64,000 nucleotides of DNA from Aquarana catesbeiana (Eukaryota > Chordata > Amphibia > Anura > Ranidae). Positions 11,382 through 22,924 of the stretch are shown piece by piece (position 1 is the stretch's first letter; every line of letters starts with the position of its first letter). The stretch lies in the NCBI RefSeq assembly GCF_042186555.1, contig NC_133334.1, forward strand, positions 23,843,780 through 23,907,779. Direction: 5' to 3'. Position numbers and translations under genes: made by a program. A model generated the notes under the pieces. The model saw only the letters and a list, made by a program, of their open reading frames with translations. It was not told the origin of the DNA and did not search any database.

Positions 11382-12290
11382 CAGCTGTTAAAGGTTGCTA
11401 AGGAAGCAGCGGTAGCGTGCACCCGCTGCATCCTTACCAACCACTGACATCACCGACCCATTCCAGCTGTTATCGGTTACTAAAGAAGCAGCAGGTGCGT
11501 GCACCTGCTGCATCCTTACCAACCACTGACATCAGCCAGCTGATTCCAGCTGTTAACGGTTGCTAAGGAAGTTGCATAAGCGTGCACTCGCCACGCCTTT
11601 ACCAACCACTGACATCACCCGCCCCATTCCAGCTGTTAACGGTTGCTAAGGAAGCAGCGGGTGCATGCACCTTCCGCGTCCTTGCCAGCGACTGACATCA
11701 CCTGGCCCATTCCAGCTATTAATGGTTGCTAAGGAAGGTGCATGTGCGTGCACCTGCTGCATCCTTACCAACCACTGACATCAGCCGGCCGATTCCACCA
11801 GTTAATGGTTGCTAAGGAAGTTGCACGTGCGTGCACTCTCCACGCCCTTACCTGCCACTGACATCTCCCGGCCAATTCCAGCTGTTATCGGTTGCTAAGG
11901 AAGCAGCGGGTGCATGCCCTGCTGCATCCTTACCAACCACTGACATCAGCCAGCTAATTCCAGCTGTTAACGGTTGCTAATTAAGCAGCGGGTGCATTCG
12001 TCTGCCACTCCCTTACCAACCACTGACATCACCCAACCCATTTCAGCTGTTAATGGTTGCTAAGTAAGCAGCGGGGCATTCATCTGCCAGTCCCTTACCA
12101 ACCACTGAGATCACCCGGCCGATTCCAGCTGTTAACGGTTGCTAAGGAAGTTGCATGTGTGTGCACTCGCCACGCCCTTACCAACCACTGTCATCATCTG
12201 GCCCATTCCAGCTTTTAACGGTTGCTCAGGAAGCAGTGGGTGCATGCATCTGCCACGCCCTTACCAGCCATTGACATCACTCAGGGAACG
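11382..12290. repeat. 83-bp tandem repeat, about 11 copies
   Basis: Units begin ttccagctgttaacggttgc, then taaggaagcagcgggtgc, and end ccaccactgacatcaccc-like. Starts at 11461, 11544 and 11627 fix the period at 83 bp. Copies are diverged by roughly 10-20 percent by eye, with two alternating variants of the middle (aagcagcgggtgc / aagttgcatgtgc), suggesting a two-unit higher-order pattern in part. Confidence 0.95.
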
Positions 12291-12608
12291 CCCAGACACG
12301 TAAGCAAATGGATGAGTAATTAAGTGGGTTACATAATTGCCTAAATATGGCCACACAGCCATATTTGGGCAATAATATCGTCCAAATTACGGCCAATGAT
12401 GTCTCCGCTATCCCTGCCCCTTCCCTTTTATATAGGGAGAGCTCCGGGAGCTGTCATTTGACTATGAGTACTGCCAGGATCGGTCGTCTGCAGGGGGTTT
12501 GTATTTTCTTTGGTGGGCGACATTCTCTGTGATTGACAATAAATTTACGAGGGACTTTTTTGGGGGATTTAAATTTTTTTAATAAAGGACTTATCAAAAG
12601 TTTGGGTG

Positions 12609-12611
<3 letters not shown>

Positions 12612-12690
<79 letters not shown>

Positions 12691-12692
12691 GA
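12612..12692. repeat. (TA)n(GATA)n microsatellite
   Basis: An uninterrupted TA run is followed by about 11 GATA units and a short TA run. Confidence 0.95.
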
Positions 12693-12902
12693 TATATATA
12701 TATCTAGGTGAAATAAAGAACTATATATTGATTTCAATGGAGTTTTGGTTCGGCATCTGAAATTCACTGAACCTGGCTTGCCTCTTATAGATCCCAGATC
12801 TCTTCATAAAGAGTACCTGTCACATGCCTATTGGTGTCACAAGGGATTTTTATATTCCTGGGGACAGCAATAAAAGTGATAAAATAAATGAAGCAAAAGT
12901 GT

Positions 12903-12927
12903 ATGTGTGTGTGTATGTATGTGTATA

Positions 12928-12959
<32 letters not shown>

Positions 12960-13165
12960 GATAGAGAGAGAGATATATATAGATAGAGAGAGAGATATAT
13001 ATATATATATATAGATATATATATAGATAGATAGATCTATCTATATAGATAGATATATGGATAGATATAGATAGATCTATCTATATAGATAGATAGATCT
13101 ATCTATATAGATAGATCTATCTATCTATATATATATCTATATAGATAGATAGATCTATCTATATA
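12903..13165. repeat. Compound TG/TA/GATA microsatellite with inverted blocks
   Basis: GTGTATGT, TA and TAGATAGA tracts are followed by alternating GATAGATC and ATCTATCT blocks. Mutually complementary agatagat/atctatct segments between 13020 and 13160 can fold into several hairpins. Confidence 0.9.
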
Positions 13166-13175
13166 AATATTTTTA

Positions 13176-14585
13176 AAAAAAAATGAAAGTGCCCCTTCCG
13201 TGCAAGAGTGAACGTGTGCCTCGGTCCCGCGTGCGTGCAAACAGCGATCGTCCCTCACATGTGCGGTATCGCCGCAAACGTCAGATCCTTGGCAGTAATT
13301 CTAGCACCAGACCTCCTCTGTAAATCTAAAGTGGTAACCTGTAAAGGCTTTTAAAGCATTGCCTATGGATAATAAAATGTACGTTTGCCACCATTGCATG
13401 GGTGTGCGCTATTTTAAAGCGCAACATGTTTGAGACCTATTGACTTGGCGTACCTTTTTAGCTTTTATATTTAAAAAAAAAAAAAATGGGTTATGTATTG
13501 TGTTTTTTTTTTTGTTTAAAATTCATGAAAATTCTAAGTGTATTTTTTCCCAAAAAATTGCGTTTGAAAAATCCCACTGTGCAAATACAGTGTGACATGA
13601 AAAAATTGCAAAACCCACCAATTTATTCTCTAGGGACTCTGCTTTAAAAAAAATATATATAATGGGGGTTCTAAATAACGTCTAGCAAAAAGTGCCAGAA
13701 AAGGCCCGGACTGGAGGTGACAATGCAGGCCTGTATTGGATAAGTACATGCAGCAATCAGAGGGCCCCTTAGAAGGGATGTAAGAAGCACTGATTGCCAT
13801 CCCTCACTACTCCCTATAATGTACATTGCTATTTCATTACGGCATTAGTAAAAAAAAAAGCATCATTGGGACTTATTTCTCATTAATGCAATGCAGAGAT
13901 AACGTTCCATCCTTAATGCTCTCTGCTTAATTTATGTCGTAACTCTGGGGACCGTCCAGAATGCGCCCGACCGGTGGAGTTTAGTTAACAGAAGCACCGA
14001 AGCGACCGAGATCCGAAATTACCATTAAAAAAAAAAAAAAGGTGATTTAATAAGGCAAATTCAATTTCTCAAGTGTAGCATGTTTACCAGTAATTGAACC
14101 ATTAATTAAAAAAATGCCACTTTCGCGTGTAATCAGCTCCGCTCGGCTGTCCTCACCTCTCCGGCAGCTCTCTGCGGGGCCCTCAGCCTCCTCGCAGCTC
14201 CGTGGTCCCACAAGATAAAATTCCTATTAATTACGTAAGTGGAGACAGGTGATTATTGCACTGCAGGCAAAGGAAAATGCTGCTTCGCAGTTACAGATAT
14301 GTAAAGGCCCCCCCAATTTCTGTTTATGGTAAATATGGCAGGCCCTGACCTCGGTTCATCAAGCTGCAATGTCACTTAAAAAATGCAAAGTAGTACTTAA
14401 AATGGTTGTAAACCTTAGATATGTCGTAAACACAGCCTGTGATTGACAGCCTCAGCTCTGTTCTTATGTGCTGTGTGAAAGGGGGGGGTGTCCCTTCCAT
14501 TCCCTCCAATCAGCTCTTAGAGCTCTCTCCAGTAAGCTCTGCAGAGTGTAACTTCAGTTCCCCACCCCTTGTTTCTGAAAGCTTA
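13176..14585. other. Repeat-poor intronic segment
   Basis: Apart from A-runs (13472, 13850, 14027) no repeat was recognised. 13860-14290 has several homeodomain-type words (attaatt at 14102, ttaattacg at 14228) and mixed composition, and may hold conserved non-coding DNA. No splice-bounded open frame was recognised. Confidence 0.4.
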
Positions 14586-14587
14586 GA

Positions 14588-14931
14588 CCACACATGTCAA
14601 ACACAAGGCCCGCGGGCCAGATCTGGCCCTCCAGGCCTTGTCAAGTGGCCCTCGCAACCAGTTTTGTTGCCTGAATATGGTGGAACTCCATTCTACCACC
14701 TCCAGGTCTGACCTTCAGCTCCCGCTCTCTGCTGTCGCTTGCAAACACAGTTGTCCCCGGAACAAACAGATCCCTACACACACTGACAGCAGGGACAGAT
14801 CTCCAGAATCTGAGAGAGAGAGAATGACCTCTTTGCAAGGCGAGGCAGAGCCGCCTATACAGGGAGGTACTAGAGCCAGGTAGGGGAGAGAGGGGCGAGG
14901 AAGGTTGGGGCTGGGATGCACTTTGTACATA
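14588..14931 (+). mobile_element. hAT left-end fragment
   Basis: acatgtcaaacacaaggccc, then the gcccgcgggcc palindrome and ggccctccaggcc, matches the left end of the intact element at 2445. The matching right end is missing, and the sequence runs into the 24-bp array. Confidence 0.7.
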
Positions 14932-15634
14932 ACGCACTCCTGAACCCTGCCCGTAGCGCACTCCTGAACCCTGCCCGTAGCGCACTCCTGAACCCTGCCC
15001 GTAGCGCACTCCTGAACCCTGCCCGTAGCGCACTCCTGAACCCTGCCCGTAGCGCACTCCTGAACCCTGCCCGTAGCGCACTCCTGAACCCTGCCCGTAG
15101 CGCACTCCTGAACCCTGCCCGTAGCCCACTCCTGAACCCTGCCCGTAGGCACTCCTGAACCCTGCCCGTAGCGCACTCCTGAACCCTGCCCGCAGCGCAC
15201 TCCTGAACCCTGCCCGCAGCGCACTCCTGAACCCTGCCCCGCAGCGCACTCCTGAACCCTGCCCCGCAGCGCACTCCTGAACCCTGCCCGCAGCGCACTC
15301 CTGAACCCTGCCCGCAGCGCACTCCTGAACCCTGCCCGCAGCGCACTCCTGAACCCTGCCCGTAGCGCACTCCTGAACCCTGCCCGCAGCGCACTCCTGA
15401 ACCCTGCCCGTAGCGCACTCCTGAACCCTGCCCGTAGCGCACTCCTGAACCCTGCCCGTAACGCACTCCTGAACCCAGCCCGTAGCGCACTCCTGAACCC
15501 TGCCCGTAGCGCACTCCTGAACCCTGCCCGTAGCGCTCTCCTGAACCCTGCCCGTAGCGCTCTCCTGAACCCTGCCCGTAGCGCTCTCCTGAACCCTGCC
15601 CGTAGCGCTCTTCTGAACCCTGCCCGTAGCGCTC
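14932..15634. repeat. 24-bp minisatellite, about 29 copies
   Basis: The unit is gcactcctgaaccctgcccg plus tagc. Starts at 14941 and 14965 give 24 bp. Sub-blocks carry gtagcgc, gcagcgc (15180-15400) and gtagcgctc (15530-15634) variants, a pattern of local homogenisation. Since 24 is divisible by 3, each open frame encodes an 8-residue repeat (for example SALLNPAR on plus, GSGVRYGQ on minus). These are not genes. Confidence 0.97.
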
Positions 15635-15852
15635 AACAACAGATCTCCCAGTATCCAGCATCAGTGGACTCTCTAGCAGCCAGCAACAATAGACCCCCCT
15701 CCCTCAACAGTAGATCTCTCCCATCAACAGTTGACCCCCCCCGAAACAATAGATCCCCCACCAGCAACAATAGAGTCCCCAGAAGCCAACGTGGCATATA
15801 CATTCAGTACTGGAGGTGCCGGAACTGCGTTCCCTTTGAAAAAGAGTCCTTG
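15635..15852 (+). mobile_element. cagcaacaatagac-family right-end fragment
   Basis: Starts abruptly after the 24-bp array with caacaacagatctcccag, has diverged cagcaacaatagac units and ends with cagtactggaggtgccgg and ccctttgaaaaagagtcctt. The left half is absent, so this is either truncated or fused to the neighbouring array-bearing element. Confidence 0.75.
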
Positions 15853-16689
15853 GTGTAACAATGGAGCTTTAGAGTGGAGGTGGATAAGTCGGGGAGGGTG
15901 TGCCTCTGACAACCGGGCCACTGAGGAAGTAGCTTGATGTCATCTAGACTGGACGTCGATCAGCAGCCATAGGCTGTAATGCAACTTTAAGAGCAGCACA
16001 GTGACATCAGAACTCAAAGAACCGCGCTAAAGTCCAGTACAGAATCCCTAAAACATTTATTAGAAGGTAAGGCTGGAGTTCACCTTTAAGTTTTCCAATT
16101 CCTTTGAGCTCCTGGGTTTGGGCTGAGCCCGCCGTTCATAGCCACACATATTAGCATCCCCCCCCCCCACGGTGCACATGTTGATGAATTGCCATAAATT
16201 TGCCAGGCTTGCAGCATCCTTCCCATGATCTGCATATCGGAAGCACCGTCGGTTACTTCTCTTCCTTCCCAGCCACCTTGTGAAACATTCCGTCCCCTTG
16301 GGAGAGACATGTTTTATTTAACACGCCACCCTGCACTAACATCTGTCTGCCTGAGCGTCCCCCCCCCCCCCCCCAATCCCATTACCACCTGCTGTACCGC
16401 GCCACGCTGTGTTCTGGGATATAAATCCAGGTGATGGGAAACGCCGGGGGCTTCTACAACACTCAGCAACCCAACCGCCCCCCTCCTGTGCTGAAACCTA
16501 TGTAGTCATTGAGTGCAATGGGATTCTATAGGCTCCATTCCACTGAACACAGGCACCCATCAGTCCTTAGAAGGGGGGGGGGCTTTCATTTTATATTTCG
16601 TTATATAACTGAATGTAAACTGCGTAAAGCGGACCTGCCAGAAACTTTACAAATGTGCGTGAAACATTCCCCACAAGTCACAATATACA
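15853..16689. other. Intronic sequence, no gene seen
   Basis: C-runs occur near 16161 and 16360 and a G-run near 16575. No element ends or exons were recognised. Confidence 0.4.
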
Positions 16690-17060
16690 GTAGACATGCG
16701 CAATTTGTTTAGTTCCAAATTAAATTTTTAACGAATTTCGACAAATTCATTCATTCGGAAAAATCCGAATTAATGAAAACCCGTTTAACACATTTTTCCG
16801 AATATTCGTAAATTTGAATATTCAAAAATTCGTAAATTTTAATATTCAAAAATTCGTAAATTTAAACATTCAAAAATTCGTAAATTTAAATATCCAAAAA
16901 TTCGTAAATTTGAATATTCAAAAATTCGTAAACTCGTACATTCGTGAATTTGTACGTTCGCACATTCATAAATTCGTACATTCATAACATTTTAAATCTG
17001 TAAATTCGTAAATTAAAAAATTTGTAAATCTGAAATAATTAACTAATAATAACTTGACTA
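16690..17060. repeat. AT-rich short tandem repeat (aaattcgtaaattt type)
   Basis: Words such as attcgtaaatttgaatattc and aaaaattcgtaaattt recur every 20-30 bp. Similar aattcgaat-rich sequence lies at 62840-63300. This looks like one degenerate AT-rich dispersed satellite. Confidence 0.75.
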
Positions 17061-17199
17061 TCACTAACTATTAAATTATAGGTATTGGAATTTCCTTTCA
17101 AATTTGGCTGTTAGTGAACGTAATGAATACAAATTTATCCAAAGGTACGAATTATCCAAAATAACGAATGCCGCATCTAAACGAATGGAACGTAATGAA

Positions 17200-18206
17200 T
17201 TAATAATAATAAATAACAATAATAGTTTTTAATTTTTTTATTATTTATTATTAATTTGTAGCAGAATACAGAATTGTCCTAAATATATGTTTAAAAAATT
17301 TTTTTTTATTGGATATGTTTTATAGCAGAAAGTATAAAAAAAAGTTTTTTTTTTTTTCAAAACTATCAGTCTTTTTTTTTTTTTTTTTTCTTTTTTTTTT
17401 AGTGCTAAAAATAAAATCCGCAGTGGTGATCAAACACCACTGAAAGGAAGCTCTATTTGTGGGGGAAAAAATGACATAAAATTGCTTAGGCTCGCCTCAC
17501 TATCGCATTCCAATTATAAGTCACTGATCTCACCATCATTAGTAGTATAAAGAAAAAAAATCCAATATATATCTCATAGTTTGTAGACGCTAGAGCGTTC
17601 ACGTAAACCGATCAAGATGCGCTTATTGGGGATTTTTTTTTTTTTTTTAACAAAAACATGTAGAATACATATTGGTCTAAATTGATAAAGAAATTTGATT
17701 ATTTACAATTTTTTTTTTATTGGATGTTTGCTACATGTTTTTGTTAAAAAAATCCCGATAACCATATCTTGATTGGTTTATGCAAACATATGCAATAAAA
17801 AAAAAAATTGCAAATAATGACATTTCTTTATCAATTTAGACCAATATGTATTCTGCTACATGTTTTTGTTAAAAAAAAAAATTAAAAAATCCCAATAAGC
17901 GTATCCTGATTGGTTTTCGCAGAATACATATTGGTCTAAATTGATAAAATGTGATTATTTTCAATTTTTTTTATTGGATATGTTTTATAGCAGAAAGTTA
18001 AAAAATGTTGTTTTTGTTTTTCTCAAAGCTGTCAGTTGTTCTTTGTATATAGCGCAAAAAATCAAATAAAAACCGCAGTGGTGATCAAATTCCACCAAAA
18101 GAAAGCCTCTATTTGTGGGGAAAAAAAAAATGACATAAAATTGCTCGGGCTCACCTCGCTACCGCATTCCGATTATAAGTCGCTGATCACCATCATTAGT
18201 AGTATA

Positions 18207-18278
<72 letters not shown>

Positions 18279-19055
18279 TATTCCATAGTTTGTAGACGCT
18301 AGACCGTTCGCATAAACCAATCAAGATATGTTTTTTTTTTTTTTTACCAAAAATATGTAGCAGAATACATATTGGCCTAAATTTATGAAAAAAATGTTTA
18401 TTTCTTTTTTTATTGGATATGTTTTATAGCAGAAAGTATAAAAAAAAAAATTTTTTTTTTTCTTTCAAAACTGTCGGTCTTTTTATTTTTAGCGATATTA
18501 AAAAGAAAAAAAAAAAGTGCAGTGGTGATCAAACACCACTGAAAAGAAGCTCTATTTGTGGAGAAACATGACATAAAATTGCTCGGGCTGGCCTGACTAT
18601 CGCATTTCAATTATAAGTCGCTGATCACCATCATTAGTATAAAAAAATATATATATATATCCCATAGTTTGTAGAGGCTAGAACGTTTGCGTAAACCAAT
18701 CAAGTTATGCTTGATGGGACTTTTTTTTTTTACCAAAAAAAATGTAGCAGAATACCCATTAAATTTATTAAAAAAAATATGTTTTATAGCAGAAAGTAAA
18801 AAATATATTTTTTTTTTTTTCAAAGCTGTCGGTCGTTATTTGTTTATAGCGCAAAAGATAAAATAAAAACCGCAGCGGTGATCAAATTCCAACAAAAGAA
18901 AGCTCTATTTGAAGGAAAAAAACGAGCATCAATTTTATTTGGGGCACAGCGTCGCACGACCGCGCAAGTCAGTTAAAGTAGCGCAGTGCCGTATCGCAAA
19001 AAATGGCCTGGTCGTGAAGGGAGGGGGGGGGGTAAATCTTCTGGAGGCTAAGTGC
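17200..19055 (+). mobile_element. TTAA-type element, interior amplified 3-4 times
   Basis: The blocks ttggatatgttttatagcag (17311, 17973, 18413 and, partly, 18778), aaagctctatttgtgggg, cgctgatcaccatcattag and tttgtagacgctagac recur in the same order, so an internal segment of roughly 370-660 bp is present three to four times. The right end gaggctaagtgc is followed by TTAA at 19056-19059. The same consensus in unamplified form is the TTAA element at 55199-56157. Confidence 0.75.
18215..18271. repeat. (TA)n microsatellite
   Basis: About 28 TA units inside the amplified TTAA element, at the same place in the consensus where other copies have A-runs. Confidence 0.95.
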
Positions 19056-19059
19056 TTAA

Positions 19060-19480
19060 AAGGTAGGGTGACCAGGCTTTTAATAGGCTTAGAATGGGGG
19101 CAGGAATAGATTTAAATATAGTTTAGTGTTTGAATAAACTTCCACTTTAAATGAAAAAAAAAACCTCAGATCCTCGATCGGCTCCAAAGGTTTCCTTTGT
19201 TATAAAGGTGACATTTGATTTCCTCTCGGACTCCGATGAAAGGTTCCACCTTTACCCTGCAGATTGAAATCTCTCCCCGAGTAATTGGCTCGGTGCCGGA
19301 GGGTGGAATTTCTCCAGCGATGGACAGACCGGCCACATTGTTGCAATGTTTGTTTCCCGAGAACTAATGAGACAGCGCAGTGTGATGGCCTTATAAATCA
19401 CACGCACTTCTATTTTTGCTGCCATATTATCCATAATATTCGCTTTTATATTTCTTCCATTTTTCCACTGACTTGCTTAA
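19060..19480. other. Repeat-poor intronic segment
   Basis: Between two TTAA-family copies. No repeat or exon was recognised in 19150-19470. Confidence 0.35.
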
Positions 19481-19655
19481 CCCCTTCATGACCATCTGAA
19501 AAATGTAACCTTAAAGTGTATAACCGCTTACCCTCCAGAAAATGTACCCCCCTTCATGACCAGGCCATTTTGTGCGATACGGAACTGCGTTACTTTAACT
19601 GACAATTGCGCGGTCGTGCAACGCTGTAAAATTGATGTCCTTTTTTTTTTTTTTT

Positions 19656-19910
19656 TCGGACATAAAGAAAGGAGAACATCCAACCACACCACTAGAGGTT
19701 GCCAACATCCCTTGTATAGTCAGTGTGGAAAAGGAGATACCCCCCCCCCCCAAAAAAAAAGGAACTGGGACTTTAACTGCAACAAATATGCAAAAATATA
19801 AATTTTATTAAATAATCATACATATATACAAAAAGGTCAAACTACTAAAAATTAGATGACTAAACTTGATGAATTCCCATAGAGTCCAGACAGCCCAACG
19901 CGTTTCAGGA
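19656..19910 (-). mobile_element. Unclassified insertion carrying a GAAACGCGTTGG motif
   Basis: The family consensus is broken between gatgtcc-T-run and caaatagagc. The inserted block contains accacaccactagaggttgc, a C-run and, near its right end (19897-19908), the inverse of ctgaaacgcgtt. The ggaca at both borders could be a short TSD. The motif is shared with other blocks at 29112, 34831, 44368, 45606, 46195 and 62130. Confidence 0.5.
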
Positions 19911-20045
19911 CAAATAGAGCTTTCTTTTGGTGGTATTCGATCGCCTCTGCGTTGTTTTTTTTTGTTTTTTTGCACTATAAACAAAAAAAGACCAATTTCA
20001 ATTTTGAAAAAAAAAAATAAAATTTTTCTTTATAGTGTATGGGAT

Positions 20046-20124
20046 GGACTAAGACTGGGATGCCATTAAAGTTCATGTGCGTGTAAAGGCAGGCGTCCCA
20101 ATACTTTTGGCAATATAGTGTGTG
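20046..20124 (+). mobile_element. Solo Tc1 terminus
   Basis: ggactaagactgggatgcca followed by ttaaagttcatgtgcgtgta and cccaatacttttggcaatat matches the right end of the Tc1 at 40958-41930. The rest of the transposon is absent. Confidence 0.8.
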
Positions 20125-20125
<1 letters not shown>

Positions 20126-20197
<72 letters not shown>

Positions 20198-20256
20198 GAA
20201 CCATCCATTCATCCATCGATAGATCTATATATATAAATTGTGTGTGTATGTATATA

Positions 20257-20338
<82 letters not shown>

Positions 20339-20350
20339 CACACACACACA
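20126..20350. repeat. (CTAT)n, (TA)n and (CA)n microsatellites
   Basis: About 18 CTAT units at 20127-20200, a TG/TA tract from 20241, an uninterrupted TA run at about 20271-20333 and a short CA run. Confidence 0.95.
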
Positions 20351-20445
20351 CATTTTTTTCTTTATACTACTAATGACGGTGATCATCAACGTATAACTGG
20401 ACTGCGATCTCGCGGCGATCCCGAGCAATGACAGCAGAAGACGGA

Positions 20446-21141
20446 TTGCTCGCTGTCGGCACCCTTTGAACGAGGCTCTTCATTTTACCGCCCTCTTGTA
20501 TTACACCTGTATCTTTTTATCTTTTACTGGAAGGTCAAATATATTGGGTCTCTCCTCTGTTATGGAGGAAGTTTAAGGTAAAACGATCGTTTTTTTTCGG
20601 TTTTGGGATCCTCTGACCCGTTTCCCTTTTGGAGATGGAGGTTTAATGGCGTCAGGGGGGGGGAACGCAGTAAAACCGTTACTCCGGGATCACGACTCGC
20701 CGAATGCAAAGTATGAAACATTCAATAACAAAGGCGAGGCAATAAAATAAGAAAACCAATATCATTCCTCCGAAGGAGCTCAGAGAGCGGGGCTCACAAA
20801 GCAGAACGGTCACAATTTATGATCTTTAATACGAAATTTTAGAAAAAAAGTGGAGCTTCGCAGTGCAGATTCAATGGCTGCAGCTTTTATTCTCTTTCCA
20901 AAAAGTTAAAATCGGGTCACAAATGGAAGAAAAGTGTTATATTGGGTGAGACCCGTCTATAAAAATCCTTTCTGTGCAGCAGAAGCGTGCAACCAGCCGC
21001 CTCCCAAAGCTCAGATCTTCATCGGCTTTGCTTGGAACAGCGGGCATGAAAACTTCACCTGAACTCTGTGTGCGGTCTAAGCACACCCTCACATACATTT
21101 GCACAATGCCTGAAATATGACGCAGTCAGAGCTTAAAACAC
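20446..21141. other. Repeat-poor intronic segment
   Basis: Mixed composition with no recognised element ends or tandem repeats except a G-run at 20657. No exon was recognised. Confidence 0.35.
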
Positions 21142-21833
21142 TGTATATCCAGGGCGTTATTTTTTTCTCAACAAATAGGTGCAGGAACCCCCCCTTCCCC
21201 CAACTCACCCTTTGTCACCACCCCCTACCCACCTCTGAGCACTGTCCTTTGCCTCCACCCCCTATCCACCTTCAAGCCCCACCCATTATAGAGAATATAG
21301 AACCCTAGTAACAATAAATCCACCAGCAACAGTAGACCCCCCAGGCAACAAAAGAACTCCCCCCCCCCAGCAACAAAAAATCCACCAGCAACAACAATAG
21401 ACCCCCCAGGAAACAAAAGACACCCCCCCCTGCCCAGGCAACAATAGATCTCCCACCAGCAACAATGGATCCTTCCAGCAATGCTACACATCCCTTCCCC
21501 TCCTCCCGCAGCAAAAATAGATCCCCCCGCAGCCAGTATCCTCTAACACAGCCCAGCGCCCCTTGCTAATAAATAGATTCAGTGCCGGAGATGTCAGAAC
21601 TGCATGTCACCGCATTCCCGCTTAAAGAAATAACTCGGCCTTTGTTACCACCCCCTACCCACTTGTGAGCATCTGAGCACTGCCCCTTGCCCCGCCCCCT
21701 GTCCACCTTTTGAGCACTACCCATTTTAGAGAATATAGAACCAAGTATTTTGCAGTTAGTAATTTGTATGGAATTTGTAGATGATGACAAGTCAGTAAAA
21801 AAATCCCTTGCAGCCAGCAACAATACTCTTCCC

Positions 21834-22500
21834 CACCCCCCAGCAGCAATAGACCACCCCCCAGCAGCAATAGACCACCCCCCAGCAGCAATAGACCTTC
21901 CCCCAGCAACAATAGACCTTCCCCCAGCAACAATAGACCTCCCCCCAGCAGCAATAGACCTTCCCCCCAGCAACAATAGACCTCCCCCCATCAACAATAG
22001 ACCTCCCCCCAGCAACAATAGACCTCCCCGCAGCAACATTGGACCCCCCCAGCAACAATAGACCTCCCCCCAGCAACATTGGACCCCCCCAGCAACAATA
22101 GACCTCCCCGCAGCAACATTGGACCCCCCCCCCCAGCAACAATAGACCTCCCCCCAGCAGCAATAGACCTCCCCCCAGCAACAATAGACCTCCCCCCAGC
22201 AACAATAGACCTCCCCCCAGCAGCAATAGGTCTCCCCCCAGCAACAATAGACCTCCCCCCAGCAGCAATAGGTCTCCCCCCAGCAACAATAGGTCTCCCC
22301 CCAGCAGCAATAGACCTCCCCCCAGCAGCAATAGACCTCCCCCCAGCAACAATAGACCTCCCCCCAGCAACAATAGACCTCCCCCCAGCAGCAATAGACC
22401 TCCCCCCATCAACAGTAGACCTCCCCCAGCAACAATAGACCTCCCCGCAGCAACATTGGACCCCCCCAGCAACTCCCAGCAACAATAGACTTCCAGCAAC
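21834..22500. repeat. 21-bp minisatellite, about 31 copies
   Basis: Units read cagcaacaatagacctcccc plus one C; cagcagcaatag and catcaacaatag variants are interspersed, as is cagcaacattggacccccc. This is the over-expanded form of the repeat seen at low copy in the other family members. Long open frames on both strands come from the 7-codon period. Confidence 0.97.
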
Positions 22501-22550
22501 AATAAATCCCTCAAAAGCAATACCACCAGCACAGCAACAATGGATTGCCC

Positions 22551-22924
22551 ATACCCCCCAACTTTTAGAGATAGGAACGAGGGACACCTATCAGTAAAAG
22601 TATGCAGGCATAGGACACACCCCTTGCCACGCCCCCTTAAAGGAGAATTGTACAACAAAATAAAAGATTGGTTCAACCCAAAAGTCCTTTTTTACCACTA
22701 CTCTTCCTTTATATTGACTTTTGCAATTTACAAACGCATCAATTTGGAATTTGGATGAAAGGTTTAGCACTGGGAAACACTTTTTGAAAGATAAAAGGTA
22801 CATTTTATATACAACTATATAGATCAGACCAAAATGAGGGACAAATGAGGTGGAATGAGGGACAGAGGGACATTGCTCCAAATCAGGGACAGTCCCTCGA
22901 AATCAGGGACAGTTGGGAGATATG
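22551..22924. mobile_element. hAT-like element nested in the 21-bp array element
   Basis: The left end atacccccca-acttttagag and the inverted right end catatctcccaactgtccct are imperfect TIRs. ggattgccc flanks it on both sides (22542-22550 and 22925-22933), an 8-9-bp TSD within the cagcaacaatgg repeat. The interior contains gagggacagagggacattgc, a recurring gggaca motif. Confidence 0.85.

Larger units (their letters stand above)
19481..20445 (-). mobile_element. TTAA-family element, minus strand, disrupted
   Basis: TTAA at 19477-19480 is followed by the inverted consensus: gaccaggccattttgtgcga, tgcgttactttaactgacaa, gcgcggtcgtgcaacg, then (after an insertion) aaatagagctttcttttggt and, past microsatellites, tactactaatgacggtgatc. 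It is interrupted by a foreign block at 19656-19910, a Tc1 end at 20046-20124 and microsatellites. Confidence 0.65.

Noticed and set aside
14641..15661. Open frames of up to 332 codons on the minus strand with 8-residue repeats
   Set aside because: The 24-bp minisatellite keeps every frame in register; repeat-derived, not a silk- or collagen-like gene.
21792..22676. Gly/Leu-rich minus-strand and Pro/Ala/Asn-rich plus-strand frames
   Set aside because: By-products of the 21-bp array within a transposon.
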